Assembly: GCF_000153185.1 (NCBI RefSeq)
Contig: NZ_CH724150.1
Span: 487,123 to 551,122 of the forward strand
Source of the DNA: Reinekea blandensis MED297
Lineage (GTDB): Bacteria > Pseudomonadota > Gammaproteobacteria > Pseudomonadales > Natronospirillaceae
Length of the DNA stretch: 64,000 bases
Direction of reading: 5' to 3'
This document shows, piece by piece, positions 1-8,052 of this stretch. The first letter of the stretch is position 1, and every line of letters starts with the position of its first letter. Below the pieces are notes generated by a model that did no database searches, had not been told where the DNA came from, and saw only the letters and a program-made list of their open reading frames with translations. A program made the translations under genes and the position numbers.

Positions 1-896
1 AGATACAAAAAGCCAATCACCGGAATAAAGGTACCAACAAGCTGAATGCCACCGCCAAGACCATCGGCCAGCAACACCACCAACCAACCAGGCGCATGCA
101 GAGCCGACAACAATGCCCCCAGCCCATCGACGAGCCAGGCACCGAGCAGAATGTCGAAAAAGTCGATAAACACCGCACCAATGTTGATAGCAAAGGTAAA
201 CAGCAGATACATCACCAACAGAAAAATCGGCACACCCAGAAACCGGTTCAGCACAATACGGTCAAACTTATCGGTGAGCGTAATGGTGCCATTCCCGTGG
301 GTCACCGCAGCCTGATGCCACTCCCGAACCACCGCAAGACGACGACTGATCCGCTCAACAGCCGTATCGGTTGGTGGCGGTGCTGCAGCCGGATAGACCG
401 TCGCCTGAGGCAAAGACTGACGTACCAACCGAACACCCGAGTGGCGCGACGCCGACACCCCGACCACGGGCAAACCAATGGCTTCGGACAGCGCCACCAC
501 ATCCACCTGAACGTCGTTGGCCTGGGCCACATCCATCATGTTTACGACCACCAGCATGGGAATGTTGAACTCCCTGAGCTGATGCGTCAGCAGCAACTGA
601 CGGTCGAGCGTATTGGCATCGACCACATTTATCAGCAGGTCGATTTTACCGTCGCTCAGAAAATCCCGCGCTATCTGCTCATCGACGCCGTAATCGTCCT
701 GCTCCAGAGAATAAATACCGGGTAAGTCGATAACCGTTGCTTCGCGACCATCGTCCATCCGGAAATGGCCTTCTTTGCGTTCAATGGTGACGCCCGGCCA
801 ATTGCCCACCTTTTGGTGCGCACCGGTCAGGCCGTTAAACAACGTGGTTTTGCCGCAGTTAGGGTTACCGATCATGGCCATGCGGAACGTACTCAT
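1..896 (-). CDS. feoB: FeoB ferrous iron transporter, N-terminal part (runs off the window)
   Basis: Inner-membrane Fe(II) uptake protein with an N-terminal G domain. About 298 residues are visible; the gene continues past base 1. Read on the minus strand from ATG at 896-894, the G-protein motifs are clear: Walker A GNPNCGKT at residues 10-17, G3 DLPG at 57-60, G4 NMMD at 119-122 (the usual NKxD is relaxed in FeoB), and G5 SAS near 148. The first hydrophobic gate segments start near residue 225. The start codon overlaps the end of feoA by 4 bp (ATGA), so the two are translationally coupled. The family and role are well established for this architecture; the missing C-terminus means the gate region and any feoC cannot be judged here. 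Confidence 0.95.
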   Translation of the reverse strand, partial: MSTFRMAMIGNPNCGKTTLFNGLTGAHQKVGNWPGVTIERKEGHFRMDDGREATVIDLPGIYSLEQDDYGVDEQIARDFLSDGKIDLLINVVDANTLDRQLLLTHQLREFNIPMLVVVNMMDVAQANDVQVDVVALSEAIGLPVVGVSASRHSGVRLVRQSLPQATVYPAAAPPPTDTAVERISRRLAVVREWHQAAVTHGNGTITLTDKFDRIVLNRFLGVPIFLLVMYLLFTFAINIGAVFIDFFDILLGAWLVDGLGALLSALHAPGWLVVLLADGLGGGIQLVGTFIPVIGFLY

Positions 897-1123
897 GAGC
901 GCGCCTCCACATCTATTTCGGCGGCCTCGGCGCGGCGAATACTGATGAGCGTCGAACCGACCTTCACCTGCAACGGGCACCCGGCCGGCGCCACATGACG
1001 CAGCGTCACCTCCGCGCCCGGTAACAATCCCATCGATAAATAACGCGCCTGATGCGCCAGACCGGCTTCGCTGAAGCCCTTCACCCGGGAGGCTTGCCCT
1101 ACCCGCATTTCACTTAACAACAT
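893..1123 (-). CDS. feoA: FeoA, small SH3-like partner of FeoB
   Basis: A 76-residue cytoplasmic protein, the usual FeoA size, needed with FeoB for Fe(II) uptake. The visible pattern is typical of FeoA: an N-terminal strand around LSEMRVGQ, the helix containing ARYLSMGLLPGAEV, and a C-terminal strand pair ending in ISIRRAEAAEIDVE. An in-frame TTG at 1132 is possible, but the ATG at 1123 matches the normal FeoA start. The stop overlaps the feoB start by 4 bp. A Fur-like box lies about 40-60 bp upstream, so iron repression of the operon is likely. Confidence 0.9.
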   Translation of the reverse strand: MLLSEMRVGQASRVKGFSEAGLAHQARYLSMGLLPGAEVTLRHVAPAGCPLQVKVGSTLISIRRAEAAEIDVEARS

Positions 1124-1161
1124 AGTGCGCAACGACCTGAAAATTTTGCGAGCATTATGTT

Positions 1162-1180
1162 GTGAATTGTTCTCATTTGC
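1162..1180 (-). promoter_or_regulatory. Candidate Fur box upstream of feoAB
   Basis: On the minus strand the 19 bases match the classical Fur box (GATAATGATAATCATTATC) at 12 of 19 positions by hand alignment. It lies 39 bp before the feoA ATG. Position and AT-rich NAT-type repeats support iron control; binding itself is inference. Confidence 0.5.
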
Positions 1181-1250
1181 AGGCGCTATTGAATCGCCTC
1201 TTGATCTGCATCAACCGCCAGCCACAGAAAACAAACGTTGATGACCTGAA

Positions 1251-1571
1251 TCAAAAATCGGCGAGCGTACGCGCCTTCAGTACATGATAAGCCGGTTCCT
1301 CATAGGGGTGCGCAGCGATCAACGCCTCCAGCGTCGCCCGGGTTTGCTTGTTGGCACACACCATTTCCACCCGCACTTCCGAGACCTTCTCCAACTCACC
1401 CACCGACCCGACAAACGGATCCGCACCGTCCATGGGCTGAAACTGCCCCTGCCCTGGCACCTTAAACGCACAGGCCCGATAGTTGCCGATCTGCCCCGCC
1501 CCGGCTTGCGCCATGGCCTCGACAACCGCATCGACATACTCGGATGGCACATACGCCACAATGACATTCAT
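1251..1571 (-). CDS. YqfO/NIF3-like small protein
   Basis: A 106-residue protein resembling the stand-alone version of the CutA-like insert domain of NIF3/YqfO proteins. The sign is the C-terminal HPYEEPAYHV motif (residues about 88-97) together with an N-terminal strand (VIVAYVPSEYVDAVVEAM) and a central FEV-type turn. In the family this module forms trimers and may bind metal or small ligands; no enzymatic role is known to me for the stand-alone form. A strong AGGAGG precedes the ATG at 1571. The gene stands alone on the minus strand between feoA and tRNA-Ser. Confidence 0.8.
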   Translation of the reverse strand: MNVIVAYVPSEYVDAVVEAMAQAGAGQIGNYRACAFKVPGQGQFQPMDGADPFVGSVGELEKVSEVRVEMVCANKQTRATLEALIAAHPYEEPAYHVLKARTLADF

Positions 1572-1627
1572 ATCCTAAAACCTCCTTAATAAAGCAACAC
1601 AAGCGCAACCCTAGCAAAACCCCCCGG

Positions 1628-1713
1628 TTTTATCCCTCCCCCTCCTAAGGGGAGACCAGGAGTGACTCGAACCTAAGGTTTTGTCCCTCCCCTTCCTAAG
1701 GGGAGGCCAGGAG
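1628..1713. repeat. Two tandem 35-bp copies of a CCCTCCCC...GGGGAG repeat
   Basis: Copies at 1628-1662 and 1679-1713 agree at 32 of 35 positions. Each contains an inverted pair CTCCCC / GGGGAG around a TTCCTAA-like loop. It looks like an intergenic palindromic repeat unit; the short TCCCTCCCC word also recurs at the ends of other genes (about 38157 and 63942). Confidence 0.7.
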
Positions 1714-1797
1714 GGGATATAAATCAACCAAACCGCTCAAACACCCATCAACCGCCAACTTTTTTGTTAATTTTCAGCAGCTTAGCCAGATTTTTGG

Positions 1798-1825
1798 TTG
1801 ACACCCAAAAATCACACGGTAATAT
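1798..1825 (+). promoter_or_regulatory. Sigma-70 promoter of tRNA-Ser
   Basis: TTGACA at 1798-1803, a 16-bp spacer, and TAATAT at 1820-1825, followed by a GC-rich discriminator. Transcription would start near 1832, about 23 bases before the mature tRNA. This is nearly a consensus promoter. Confidence 0.85.
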
Positions 1826-1855
1826 GCACCCCGTTCTTGAGGGAACACTCTTACA

Positions 1856-1947
1856 GGAGAGTTGGCAGAGTCCGGTTGAATGCACCTGACTTGAAATCAG
1901 ACGTACGTGAAAACGTACCGGGGGTTCGAATCCCTCACTCTCCGCCA
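1856..1947 (+). tRNA. serT: tRNA-Ser(TGA)
   Basis: Class II tRNA with a long variable arm. The acceptor stem GGAGAGT (1856-1862) pairs with ACTCTCC (1937-1943), followed by discriminator G1944 and an encoded CCA (1945-1947). The anticodon loop CTTGAAA holds anticodon TGA at 1892-1894, reading UCA codons. The variable stem GTACGT/ACGTAC and the T-loop GGTTCGAATCC are intact. A strong promoter precedes it and a perfect terminator hairpin follows. Confidence 0.97.
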
Positions 1948-1952
1948 AATTT

Positions 1953-1998
1953 AAAACGAAAAAGGCCACCCAATCGGGTGGCCTTTTTCGTTTTTGGT
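1953..1998 (+). terminator. Rho-independent terminator of tRNA-Ser
   Basis: A 19-bp perfect stem (1953-1971 with 1976-1994) with loop AATC, GC-rich at the top and with a T-rich 3' arm. It begins 5 bases after the tRNA CCA. Because the base of the stem is A/T it can work in both directions. Confidence 0.9.
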
Positions 1999-2008
1999 CT
2001 TGCGAGTA

Positions 2009-2185
2009 ATGGACTTCGTTCGTGGCCCCCGCGGGTTCGACCCGAAGGGCCGCGAGCATACTGCGCAGCGCATCCCTCACGTTTACTATTGCTCCACCAC
2101 AACTTCCAACACCCAATCGGGTGGCCTTTTTTGTGGAATTTTGATGCGTGCTGATGGATTTCGTTCGTGGATCCCGTGGGTTCGA
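2009..2185 (+). repeat. Degenerate repeats downstream of tRNA-Ser
   Basis: A 32-bp block at 2009-2040 recurs at 2154-2185 (28 of 32 identical); both end in a T-loop-like GGGTTCGA. The top of the tRNA terminator (ACCCAATCGGGTGGCC + T run) also recurs at 2111-2132, so the unit repeats with a period near 145 bp. Together they suggest decayed duplication of the region behind the tRNA. From 1999 to 2470 I see no convincing gene. Confidence 0.6.
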
Positions 2186-2470
2186 AAAATCGTCCGGAAC
2201 GATTTGGCCCGCCCTAAGGCGCCCGAAGGGTGGCGCACAGGGATGTGCGCCAGGCAATCCCGAACGAACTAACCGTTTACTATGCCGACGTAATCTTCCA
2301 ACTTCTTATTTTTCTTCTAAGGTGAATACTTCGGCCAACTTCATAAAACTTGACCGCGGCGACTGTTCTTGATTAGTGGGAGCACGGTATAGGTCCAAGT
2401 TGGTTAACTCTCACATCATCATGAGTGGTGCTTCAGCCAGGTGTACATGATCAGCAAATAGGAAATTGCG

Positions 2471-4258
2471 ATGAAACACCTTTGGTCTTTGGTAGTCCTG
2501 ACTTTTGCGTCGACTGCCGCACTTGCAGATTTTGAACTTACAGAGGATTTCTATAAAGAAACTTCAATTTTCAACCAGCCTATAATACTGGAACGTTGCC
2601 TAAAACAGAAACCATCAGCTCATGTCCTGACCAAAACCAATACTGACCTTGAAGACCTCAACTCCCGGTCCGATTTGTTAAATACTATGGTGTGGTTAAA
2701 AAGTGGAGAACCAACGGACCCGGGGCAGAGTGTCAGTCTCCGAAAAGCCTTCGAAGAGGACATGGCGGCCTGCATTATCAACACGGCCATAGAAGAAATC
2801 CCGATTAAAATTGAGGCGGGCCAGACCACAAATACTCAACAGGGAGGTAATGAGGGACAAGGTTCAGAAGACTATGGCCAAGAGCACCTACGGGTTGATC
2901 AACCACCCGTCCAGGGAGGTTCGATTCTCGATCAACTGGTTTACTCTCTGACTGTTATTGCCAGCGAACAAATCAAAGCTGAGGCCATCTATTATGCGAA
3001 AACAGAATTTCTTGATGATTTTTGCAAAGACGATTTTGATAAAATAATTGCGGCTAACACTTGTGCGCTGAACACATCTATGAAAGATAATGATTTTCAG
3101 GCCAGCCTTCAACATGTTGTTGAAACCATTCGCTTAGACATCATCAATTATCCAAGAATGATCACCCTAACCAACATGTGCGAGAGAGTTGAGGCGATCC
3201 TTGAAGCCAAGACGAATGATGAAGATTTCCTAGATAGCCTCGACGATGAAAAACGAAATCAATGGATTAATTGGGAAAAAAGTTATGAGTACACCGAGTG
3301 TCTTCAGCAAACCAAAAAAAATGGTGTGTTTGTTAGAACCTACCAATCTCAGACCGCCGTGTACTTGCCTGCTATCGTTCGATTGGTTCAGGATGTCCGA
3401 AGTACCACAGATCTACTGGTTCTGTTCCCCGCCCTACAATACAAAACGGATCTCTTGCAAAGTCTTGTAAAAAAGACCCAGGATATCAATGCCGAACGGG
3501 CAGCAGTGGCGAGCGCAATACAGCAAGAACCTGAGTTAATTTCCAAAGTCGAACTGTTTGCTATGTTCTTGACTAGCCTGAAAAGCCAGCTTAATGGCGT
3601 GTCACTAACATCTGATGACGATCAAGGGACATTATTGTTTGTTACGGATCCGGACCTAAAACGTTCCCTCAATAGTGCCTTGCGGTTGATGTCTGTCCTG
3701 ATCGATGCGTACGAAGCCATCGAGACGAAAAACATGCGTGCTGCCGTCATTATTTTAGTTGATGAGTTTTCCGATACGGGTATTGGTCAGAAATATGTAG
3801 CCAAGTATTCATGGGCCGCCCAAATAGCCGACGCTGAATCAAGCGAGGAAGTGACGACCATACTAAAGGAATACACCGCACCGGTCGGCACCTATGTGGA
3901 GAAGTCATATAAGAATACACACTCAATTTTTGCGAGTGCTGGTGTCGCTACAAATTTTTATCCCGAAATGTCCCTTCGCTCACGAATCGGATATGAGTAT
4001 TCGCACCAGTCTTTTGGAGAGAGCTACTGGGCACTTCGATTTGGTTTAATTGATTTCACTGACCAATTATTCGATGACAACGAACCCAGTTCGCTCGATG
4101 GCTACGCAAAATCAGTCTTTCGACCAACAGCAGGTTTTGCACATTCTATCGGCAAAAGTCCCGCTCTTGTTGAATTGGGTATAAGACCAAAGAGTGATTC
4201 TGATGTCGAGATAGTTGTATCAATTGAGTTAGAAACTACCCTATTCATGTTGAATTAG
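2471..4258 (+). CDS. Secreted orphan protein, 595 aa
   Basis: Not recognised. The ATG at 2471 follows AGGAAATTGCG and starts a clear signal peptide (hydrophobic residues 5-17, cleavage probably after ALA at about 17-19), so the product is exported to the periplasm or outer membrane. The mature part is acidic and mostly helical in look, with long charged stretches and scattered cysteines (for example about residues 43, 101, 185, 193, 236, 275). The last 110 residues change to alternating polar/aromatic strands (GYEYSHQSFGESYWALRFGL) and end in an aromatic-containing strand, which would fit a small beta domain or an outer-membrane-associated end. It stands alone; codon use is AT-richer than neighbouring core genes, which hints at acquisition. 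Confidence 0.75.
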   Translation: MKHLWSLVVLTFASTAALADFELTEDFYKETSIFNQPIILERCLKQKPSAHVLTKTNTDLEDLNSRSDLLNTMVWLKSGEPTDPGQSVSLRKAFEEDMAACIINTAIEEIPIKIEAGQTTNTQQGGNEGQGSEDYGQEHLRVDQPPVQGGSILDQLVYSLTVIASEQIKAEAIYYAKTEFLDDFCKDDFDKIIAANTCALNTSMKDNDFQASLQHVVETIRLDIINYPRMITLTNMCERVEAILEAKTNDEDFLDSLDDEKRNQWINWEKSYEYTECLQQTKKNGVFVRTYQSQTAVYLPAIVRLVQDVRSTTDLLVLFPALQYKTDLLQSLVKKTQDINAERAAVASAIQQEPELISKVELFAMFLTSLKSQLNGVSLTSDDDQGTLLFVTDPDLKRSLNSALRLMSVLIDAYEAIETKNMRAAVIILVDEFSDTGIGQKYVAKYSWAAQIADAESSEEVTTILKEYTAPVGTYVEKSYKNTHSIFASAGVATNFYPEMSLRSRIGYEYSHQSFGESYWALRFGLIDFTDQLFDDNEPSSLDGYAKSVFRPTAGFAHSIGKSPALVELGIRPKSDSDVEIVVSIELETTLFMLN

Positions 4259-4895
4259 CATCTCTACCAAGGGTTGCCATTAAGCCTAGTTTCCTGAACC
4301 ACTCTGTATCAGAACGGAGCTTTGATGATTCTACGGCATGTCGTTGTTGAATCCCGGGGCGATCAAGAGAACGCCGTCTTCTCTCAGCTTCCGGGCGTTT
4401 GACAACCAATAAGGATGATCGATCGCTGAGAGGCTTGCTGATTCGGTTCAGTCGACCGCATGCTGAATCAAGAAAAAAGAGGCCAAGACTTTTATTGTTG
4501 GTAAGGTTTTGGTCTCGTCAGTGGTTTCGGCCCCTAAGTCTAGGGCCGAAGATTCTTTATTAGAATGCTTGAGATTAGATCGGATAGAAAAGCCACCGGT
4601 TGGTTCCAATCTATATAATTTCCTTGGATACCTTCCTAGGGCATGGCCTTGAAAACAGTGTCGCTTGTATGACCCTGCTGGAAAAAAACGTCCGAAGTGC
4701 GCCGCCCATATCAAAAGCTTTGAAAAACCACTCTCCCGCGAACTGGAAAATGGATTGGGAATGAGCAATTCTCTTTGTGTTAGTTTATCTAACTGAATGG
4801 TGTCTAGCTAACCCTTGAAGATTCATAAGTTCGCGACCTTTACTAATGAAGATTGAAGATCATCAAAGTGAATTAATAATATGATGAGCTTGACC
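4259..4895. other. 637-bp stretch without a convincing gene
   Basis: A minus-strand frame of 106 codons (4448-4768) is open but shows no family resemblance, no good ribosome site and no domain pattern. The only structure seen is an imperfect 8-10 bp hairpin with arms TTCGGCCC (4526-4533) and GGGCCGAA (4543-4550), without a T tract. The region may be decayed DNA. Confidence 0.4.
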
Positions 4896-6182
4896 CTACC
4901 CCTCAGCAAACACAAACCCATTCTTCCCACCATGCTTCACCCGGTACATCGCCTTATCCGCCGCTTTCAACAACGCATCCATATCCTCGCCGTCATTCGG
5001 AAACTGCGCAATGCCCATGCTGGCGCTGACGTATAGGGTGTGATCGAGCACGGTAATGGGCTTTTTCAGAACCTCCATGAATCGTTCAGCGACGGCTTGA
5101 GCATCGGCTTCAGCGTCGGCATCGGACAGCAACACCACATACTCATCTCCGCCGATGCGGGCCAACAGGTCTTCATTGCGCACGGCCGACTGCAGTCGCT
5201 GGGCGACTTCGCGCAGTACGGTGTCACCGGCGGCATGGCCGAGCTGGTCGTTTACAGCTTTAAACTCGTCCAGGTCAACAAAGATGAGCCAAAGTTTGTG
5301 ATGGTGCCGGGCGGCGTGGGCTATTTGGGTCTGCACGGCTTCCTGCATGTAACGTAAAGAATGTACGCCGGTCAGGGCGTCTTTCATGGCCATGTCGTGC
5401 AGTCGGGCACGGGCGTCTTCGACGGCCTGTAAGGCTTCAAACCGTTCGGTGAAGTCGTACTCCACGACCAAAAACAGAAAATCGCCATTCAGAGGATGCC
5501 GGGTACGGCGAATATCGAGGCTGTGGCGTCGATGCCCGTGACTGGTCTGCATGATGTAGTCCCATCGCCCTTCTTCACCAGCCTGAATCTTCTCCAGACA
5601 AGCCAACCCTTCATTGACGTTAGCGAAACGGGCCACAAACGGGCATTGCGCCGTTGAATTAAATTGCGCTGGCGGATAGGTATCGGTTGCGGCCGGGTTT
5701 TCGACCACGGGCTGACCTTCCAGGGTAAAGGTGGTGGCCGGTACGCGGGTGTAGCGCATGGCCTCCATCAACAGCAAGTTCTCAGGTTGTTCACCCAGTT
5801 TCACCTCTTCGTTTATGAAAGCGATGATACCGCGGTGTTTTTCAGGCCCGAGCAGCACGGCTCGGTGCATCATCAACAGAGTTTTGGGTTTGCCGTTGGG
5901 GTACGTCGTCCACGGATCGACGGTGAGGCCTTCTGCTGCTGCCAGGTCGAAAGTTTGCCGGGTTCGGTCCCGCGCGCCCTGCGTATCGCCGGAAAGATCT
6001 TTATCGATCAGTTGCTGGAGCGAGTCCAGCCCCCAGAACTTAACAGCCGCCGGGTTACCCCACCACCAGCCATGCTTATCCAGGTCAAAAAACCAGACGA
6101 CGTTCGGGATCAGCTCGTAATGCTTCAGCTCATCATGGCTTTGGATGTGAACGAGGTGATCGTAGTTGTGTGCGGATGCCAT
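4896..6182 (-). CDS. PAS-GGDEF diguanylate cyclase
   Basis: Cytoplasmic protein of 428 residues, predicted to make cyclic-di-GMP from two GTP. Residues about 20-125 look like a PAS sensor (NVVWFFDLDKHGWWWGNPAA) and a second sensor-like segment fills 140-255. The cyclase domain spans about 262-426, with DLDEFKAVND in its GTP-binding helix, the active-site signature GGDEY at 344-348, and an intact product-inhibition I-site RxxD (RNED, 335-338) exactly five residues before it. No membrane segment is seen, so it should respond to a cytoplasmic signal. It lies on the same strand as the EAL-HDOD gene but 240 bp apart, so probably not the same transcript. Confidence 0.92.
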   Translation of the reverse strand: MASAHNYDHLVHIQSHDELKHYELIPNVVWFFDLDKHGWWWGNPAAVKFWGLDSLQQLIDKDLSGDTQGARDRTRQTFDLAAAEGLTVDPWTTYPNGKPKTLLMMHRAVLLGPEKHRGIIAFINEEVKLGEQPENLLLMEAMRYTRVPATTFTLEGQPVVENPAATDTYPPAQFNSTAQCPFVARFANVNEGLACLEKIQAGEEGRWDYIMQTSHGHRRHSLDIRRTRHPLNGDFLFLVVEYDFTERFEALQAVEDARARLHDMAMKDALTGVHSLRYMQEAVQTQIAHAARHHHKLWLIFVDLDEFKAVNDQLGHAAGDTVLREVAQRLQSAVRNEDLLARIGGDEYVVLLSDADAEADAQAVAERFMEVLKKPITVLDHTLYVSASMGIAQFPNDGEDMDALLKAADKAMYRVKHGGKNGFVFAEG

Positions 6183-6421
6183 TGTGTTCCGGTGTTCCTA
6201 TCAAGAGGGTGTCATTTTGCCTGTAGCCAACCATTAACCTATCAACAGTCCCTGAACAAAGAACAGACCGGTGTCAACGGCGTACAGATTACTTCTATTC
6301 ATTAAACACATGCCAAGTCGGGTGGCACGTTAACGAAAAACTAAAATCTGACCCGTAAAATTATAGTCCGGGTTGTTGACCTACGACCAGTGCGGTCGGT
6401 CAACTCAATCATATTAATCAA

Positions 6422-7618
6422 TCAAGACGCGCAGTAGGTTAAGTACTCCTGCTCTGCTTTTAACAGGCAGTTGAAAACGATTTGTTCAAGTTCTTCGTTT
6501 CCGTTAAGGCAATCCCAATCTCCGATAATCAGGCTTTCTACGAGGGACAAAAACCGGGCGGCCTCGGTATTTCGATGTTGGACACTGTTTTTAATTTCCT
6601 CTGCGACGGGAATCTGTTTAAAAATATCATCAAAAGACAAGCCAAAAAGTACGTCCAGCTTGGAGAAAAACCCAATCAAAAACCACAGACCAGGAGAAAG
6701 TACCTGATGTTCAATGGCAATGTTTTCCATTGCAAATGCGGTGACAATGGCTTGCCGTACCAGCTCATCAGGTTGCTCGGTTAACTCGGTCATGATGACA
6801 ATGCTCAGCACCTTGGCCAGTCTATCCAAACCCAACAAAACGACGGCATGCCGGATGCTTTCTATCTCTTTTCCCGCACTGAGGTGGCTGTTATTCACCA
6901 GTGCCAGAATTCGTGCGGTTAAGATCACGTCCTTTTTCAACCAGTCTTCGAGCTCGCTGATGGAAGGCTCGGGCTTAGATAATTCGACTAACAGATTGGA
7001 CGCAGAAACGATGCTGGATTGAAGCTTTACCCCTTCGATGACTTCGGGTCTTGCAAAAAAGTACCCCTGAAACAGGGTAAAACCCAGCCCTTTGCAAAGC
7101 TCATATTCTTCGTATCTCTCAACTTTTTCAGCGAGCAACTGGCCGTTGAAGCCTTTGGTTAACTCAAGTTGACGAACAAGTTTTTGCAACTCACCTTCAC
7201 TCATTGACTGGACATCGACTTTAACGATGTCCGCTATGGATAAAAGAGCCCTGGTGTCCAAACTCAAATGGAAATCGTCTAGCGCTATTTTAAACCCCCG
7301 CTCTTTCGCGGCCGTCAATGCAGGGATAAGCTCGTTGGTATTTTCGACTGTTTCCAATACTTCAAGAACCAGGTTTTCTCGTTCCAGCGGGATATCGCTC
7401 CTTAACCAGTCGAACGTACAGTTCAGATACAGACTCAGGCTGGTGTCGAGCAAATAGGGGTCATACAGCGTTAGAGCATTCAAGAAAACGGATGCGGTCG
7501 CGGCATTACCGTTTATGACGCCCAGTTGTTGTGTGGGCCGGAAAAGCAGTTCGTAGCCAGTCGTACAGAGGTCGGTATTCAGAATGGGTTGTTTTGCGTA
7601 AAGCGGGGTTCGCTCCAT
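6422..7618 (-). CDS. EAL-like plus HDOD signalling protein
   Basis: A 398-residue protein of the YuxH/CdgJ type: an EAL-like domain (about 1-195) joined to an HDOD domain (about 200-390). The EAL signature is replaced by EVL (in LVLEVLET), and only parts of the metal-binding set remain (ALDDFHLS, KVDVQS, GYFFARPE), so true cyclic-di-GMP phosphodiesterase activity is doubtful; members of this class mostly act as signalling adaptors. The HDOD part contains ILALVNNSH and RHAVVLLGLDRL, typical for this domain. The two nearest same-strand genes are cyclic-di-GMP or metabolic genes, with no tight operon. Confidence 0.88.
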   Translation of the reverse strand: MERTPLYAKQPILNTDLCTTGYELLFRPTQQLGVINGNAATASVFLNALTLYDPYLLDTSLSLYLNCTFDWLRSDIPLERENLVLEVLETVENTNELIPALTAAKERGFKIALDDFHLSLDTRALLSIADIVKVDVQSMSEGELQKLVRQLELTKGFNGQLLAEKVERYEEYELCKGLGFTLFQGYFFARPEVIEGVKLQSSIVSASNLLVELSKPEPSISELEDWLKKDVILTARILALVNNSHLSAGKEIESIRHAVVLLGLDRLAKVLSIVIMTELTEQPDELVRQAIVTAFAMENIAIEHQVLSPGLWFLIGFFSKLDVLFGLSFDDIFKQIPVAEEIKNSVQHRNTEAARFLSLVESLIIGDWDCLNGNEELEQIVFNCLLKAEQEYLTYCAS

Positions 7619-7957
7619 CCAGCATGCTCCAGGAAAAATCCGTTCCTATAAGTTAAGCAGAAAAACGGACTTTAGAAAGCAACTTGGGGCCTTTCACAGC
7701 ACCCGTTGATTGACTGAAACAAGCTTCTTAAAAGGCGGCTAACTATGCATTGATTACCCTGACCCACCCAAAGGGTAACCAACCATTTAAATAGGGAGGC
7801 AATGCCAAACACACTGTAAAACCGTTTGAGAGGAAGCTCACCGATGGCAAGTCCTGTCGTCGAACCTATTTCACAACAACTTCCTATAAAAGGGGCACTC
7901 TTTCTCAATCGCTAAGCACGCTGCCGAGCCTTTTGCTTTGCGGTTGAATCGAGGACG
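7619..7957. other. Intergenic stretch upstream of the EAL-HDOD gene
   Basis: About 340 bp without a supported gene. A minus-strand open frame of 78 codons (7672-7908) has no recognisable domain and no clear ribosome site. The 3' edge leads into a gene relic starting at 7958. Confidence 0.4.
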
Positions 7958-8052
7958 ATGAAGGCAAACAATGATTTAGCCTACCAGCCCTGCACTTGCG
8001 TTGACGGCCGTGCAGGACTGGTGATGCGCTCGCATCTTTCAGCGGGCAGTTT
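7958..8052 (+). pseudogene. 5' relic of a zeta-type carbonic anhydrase-like gene
   Basis: Starting at an ATG at 7958, with GAGGA six bases before it, the frame encodes about 24 residues that match the N-terminus of the gene at 61449. The stretch PCTCVDGR is identical in both, and the next residues (GLVMRSHLSAGSF here, SGLRYSAAGGSLG there) still align loosely. After about 8050 the similarity ends where the neighbouring oxidoreductase gene finishes on the other strand. I read it as the surviving start of a deleted paralogue. The eight-residue identity, including the predicted metal-binding Cys, is very unlikely by chance. A 13-base inverted pair (7983-7995 with 8010-8022) overlaps it. Confidence 0.55.

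Noticed and set aside
96..725. A 209-codon plus-strand frame
   Set aside because: It is the opposite strand of feoB, whose G-protein motifs are unmistakable.
1748..2257. A 169-codon open frame on the minus strand across tRNA-Ser
   Set aside because: It reads the antisense of the tRNA and its repeats (the EGFEPP-type peptide is a known false gene over tRNA-Ser) and has no ribosome site.
4448..4768. A 106-codon minus-strand frame
   Set aside because: No domain, no ribosome site, mixed composition; kept only as intergenic.
7672..7908. A 78-codon minus-strand frame upstream of the EAL-HDOD gene
   Set aside because: No recognisable protein features and no Shine-Dalgarno sequence.
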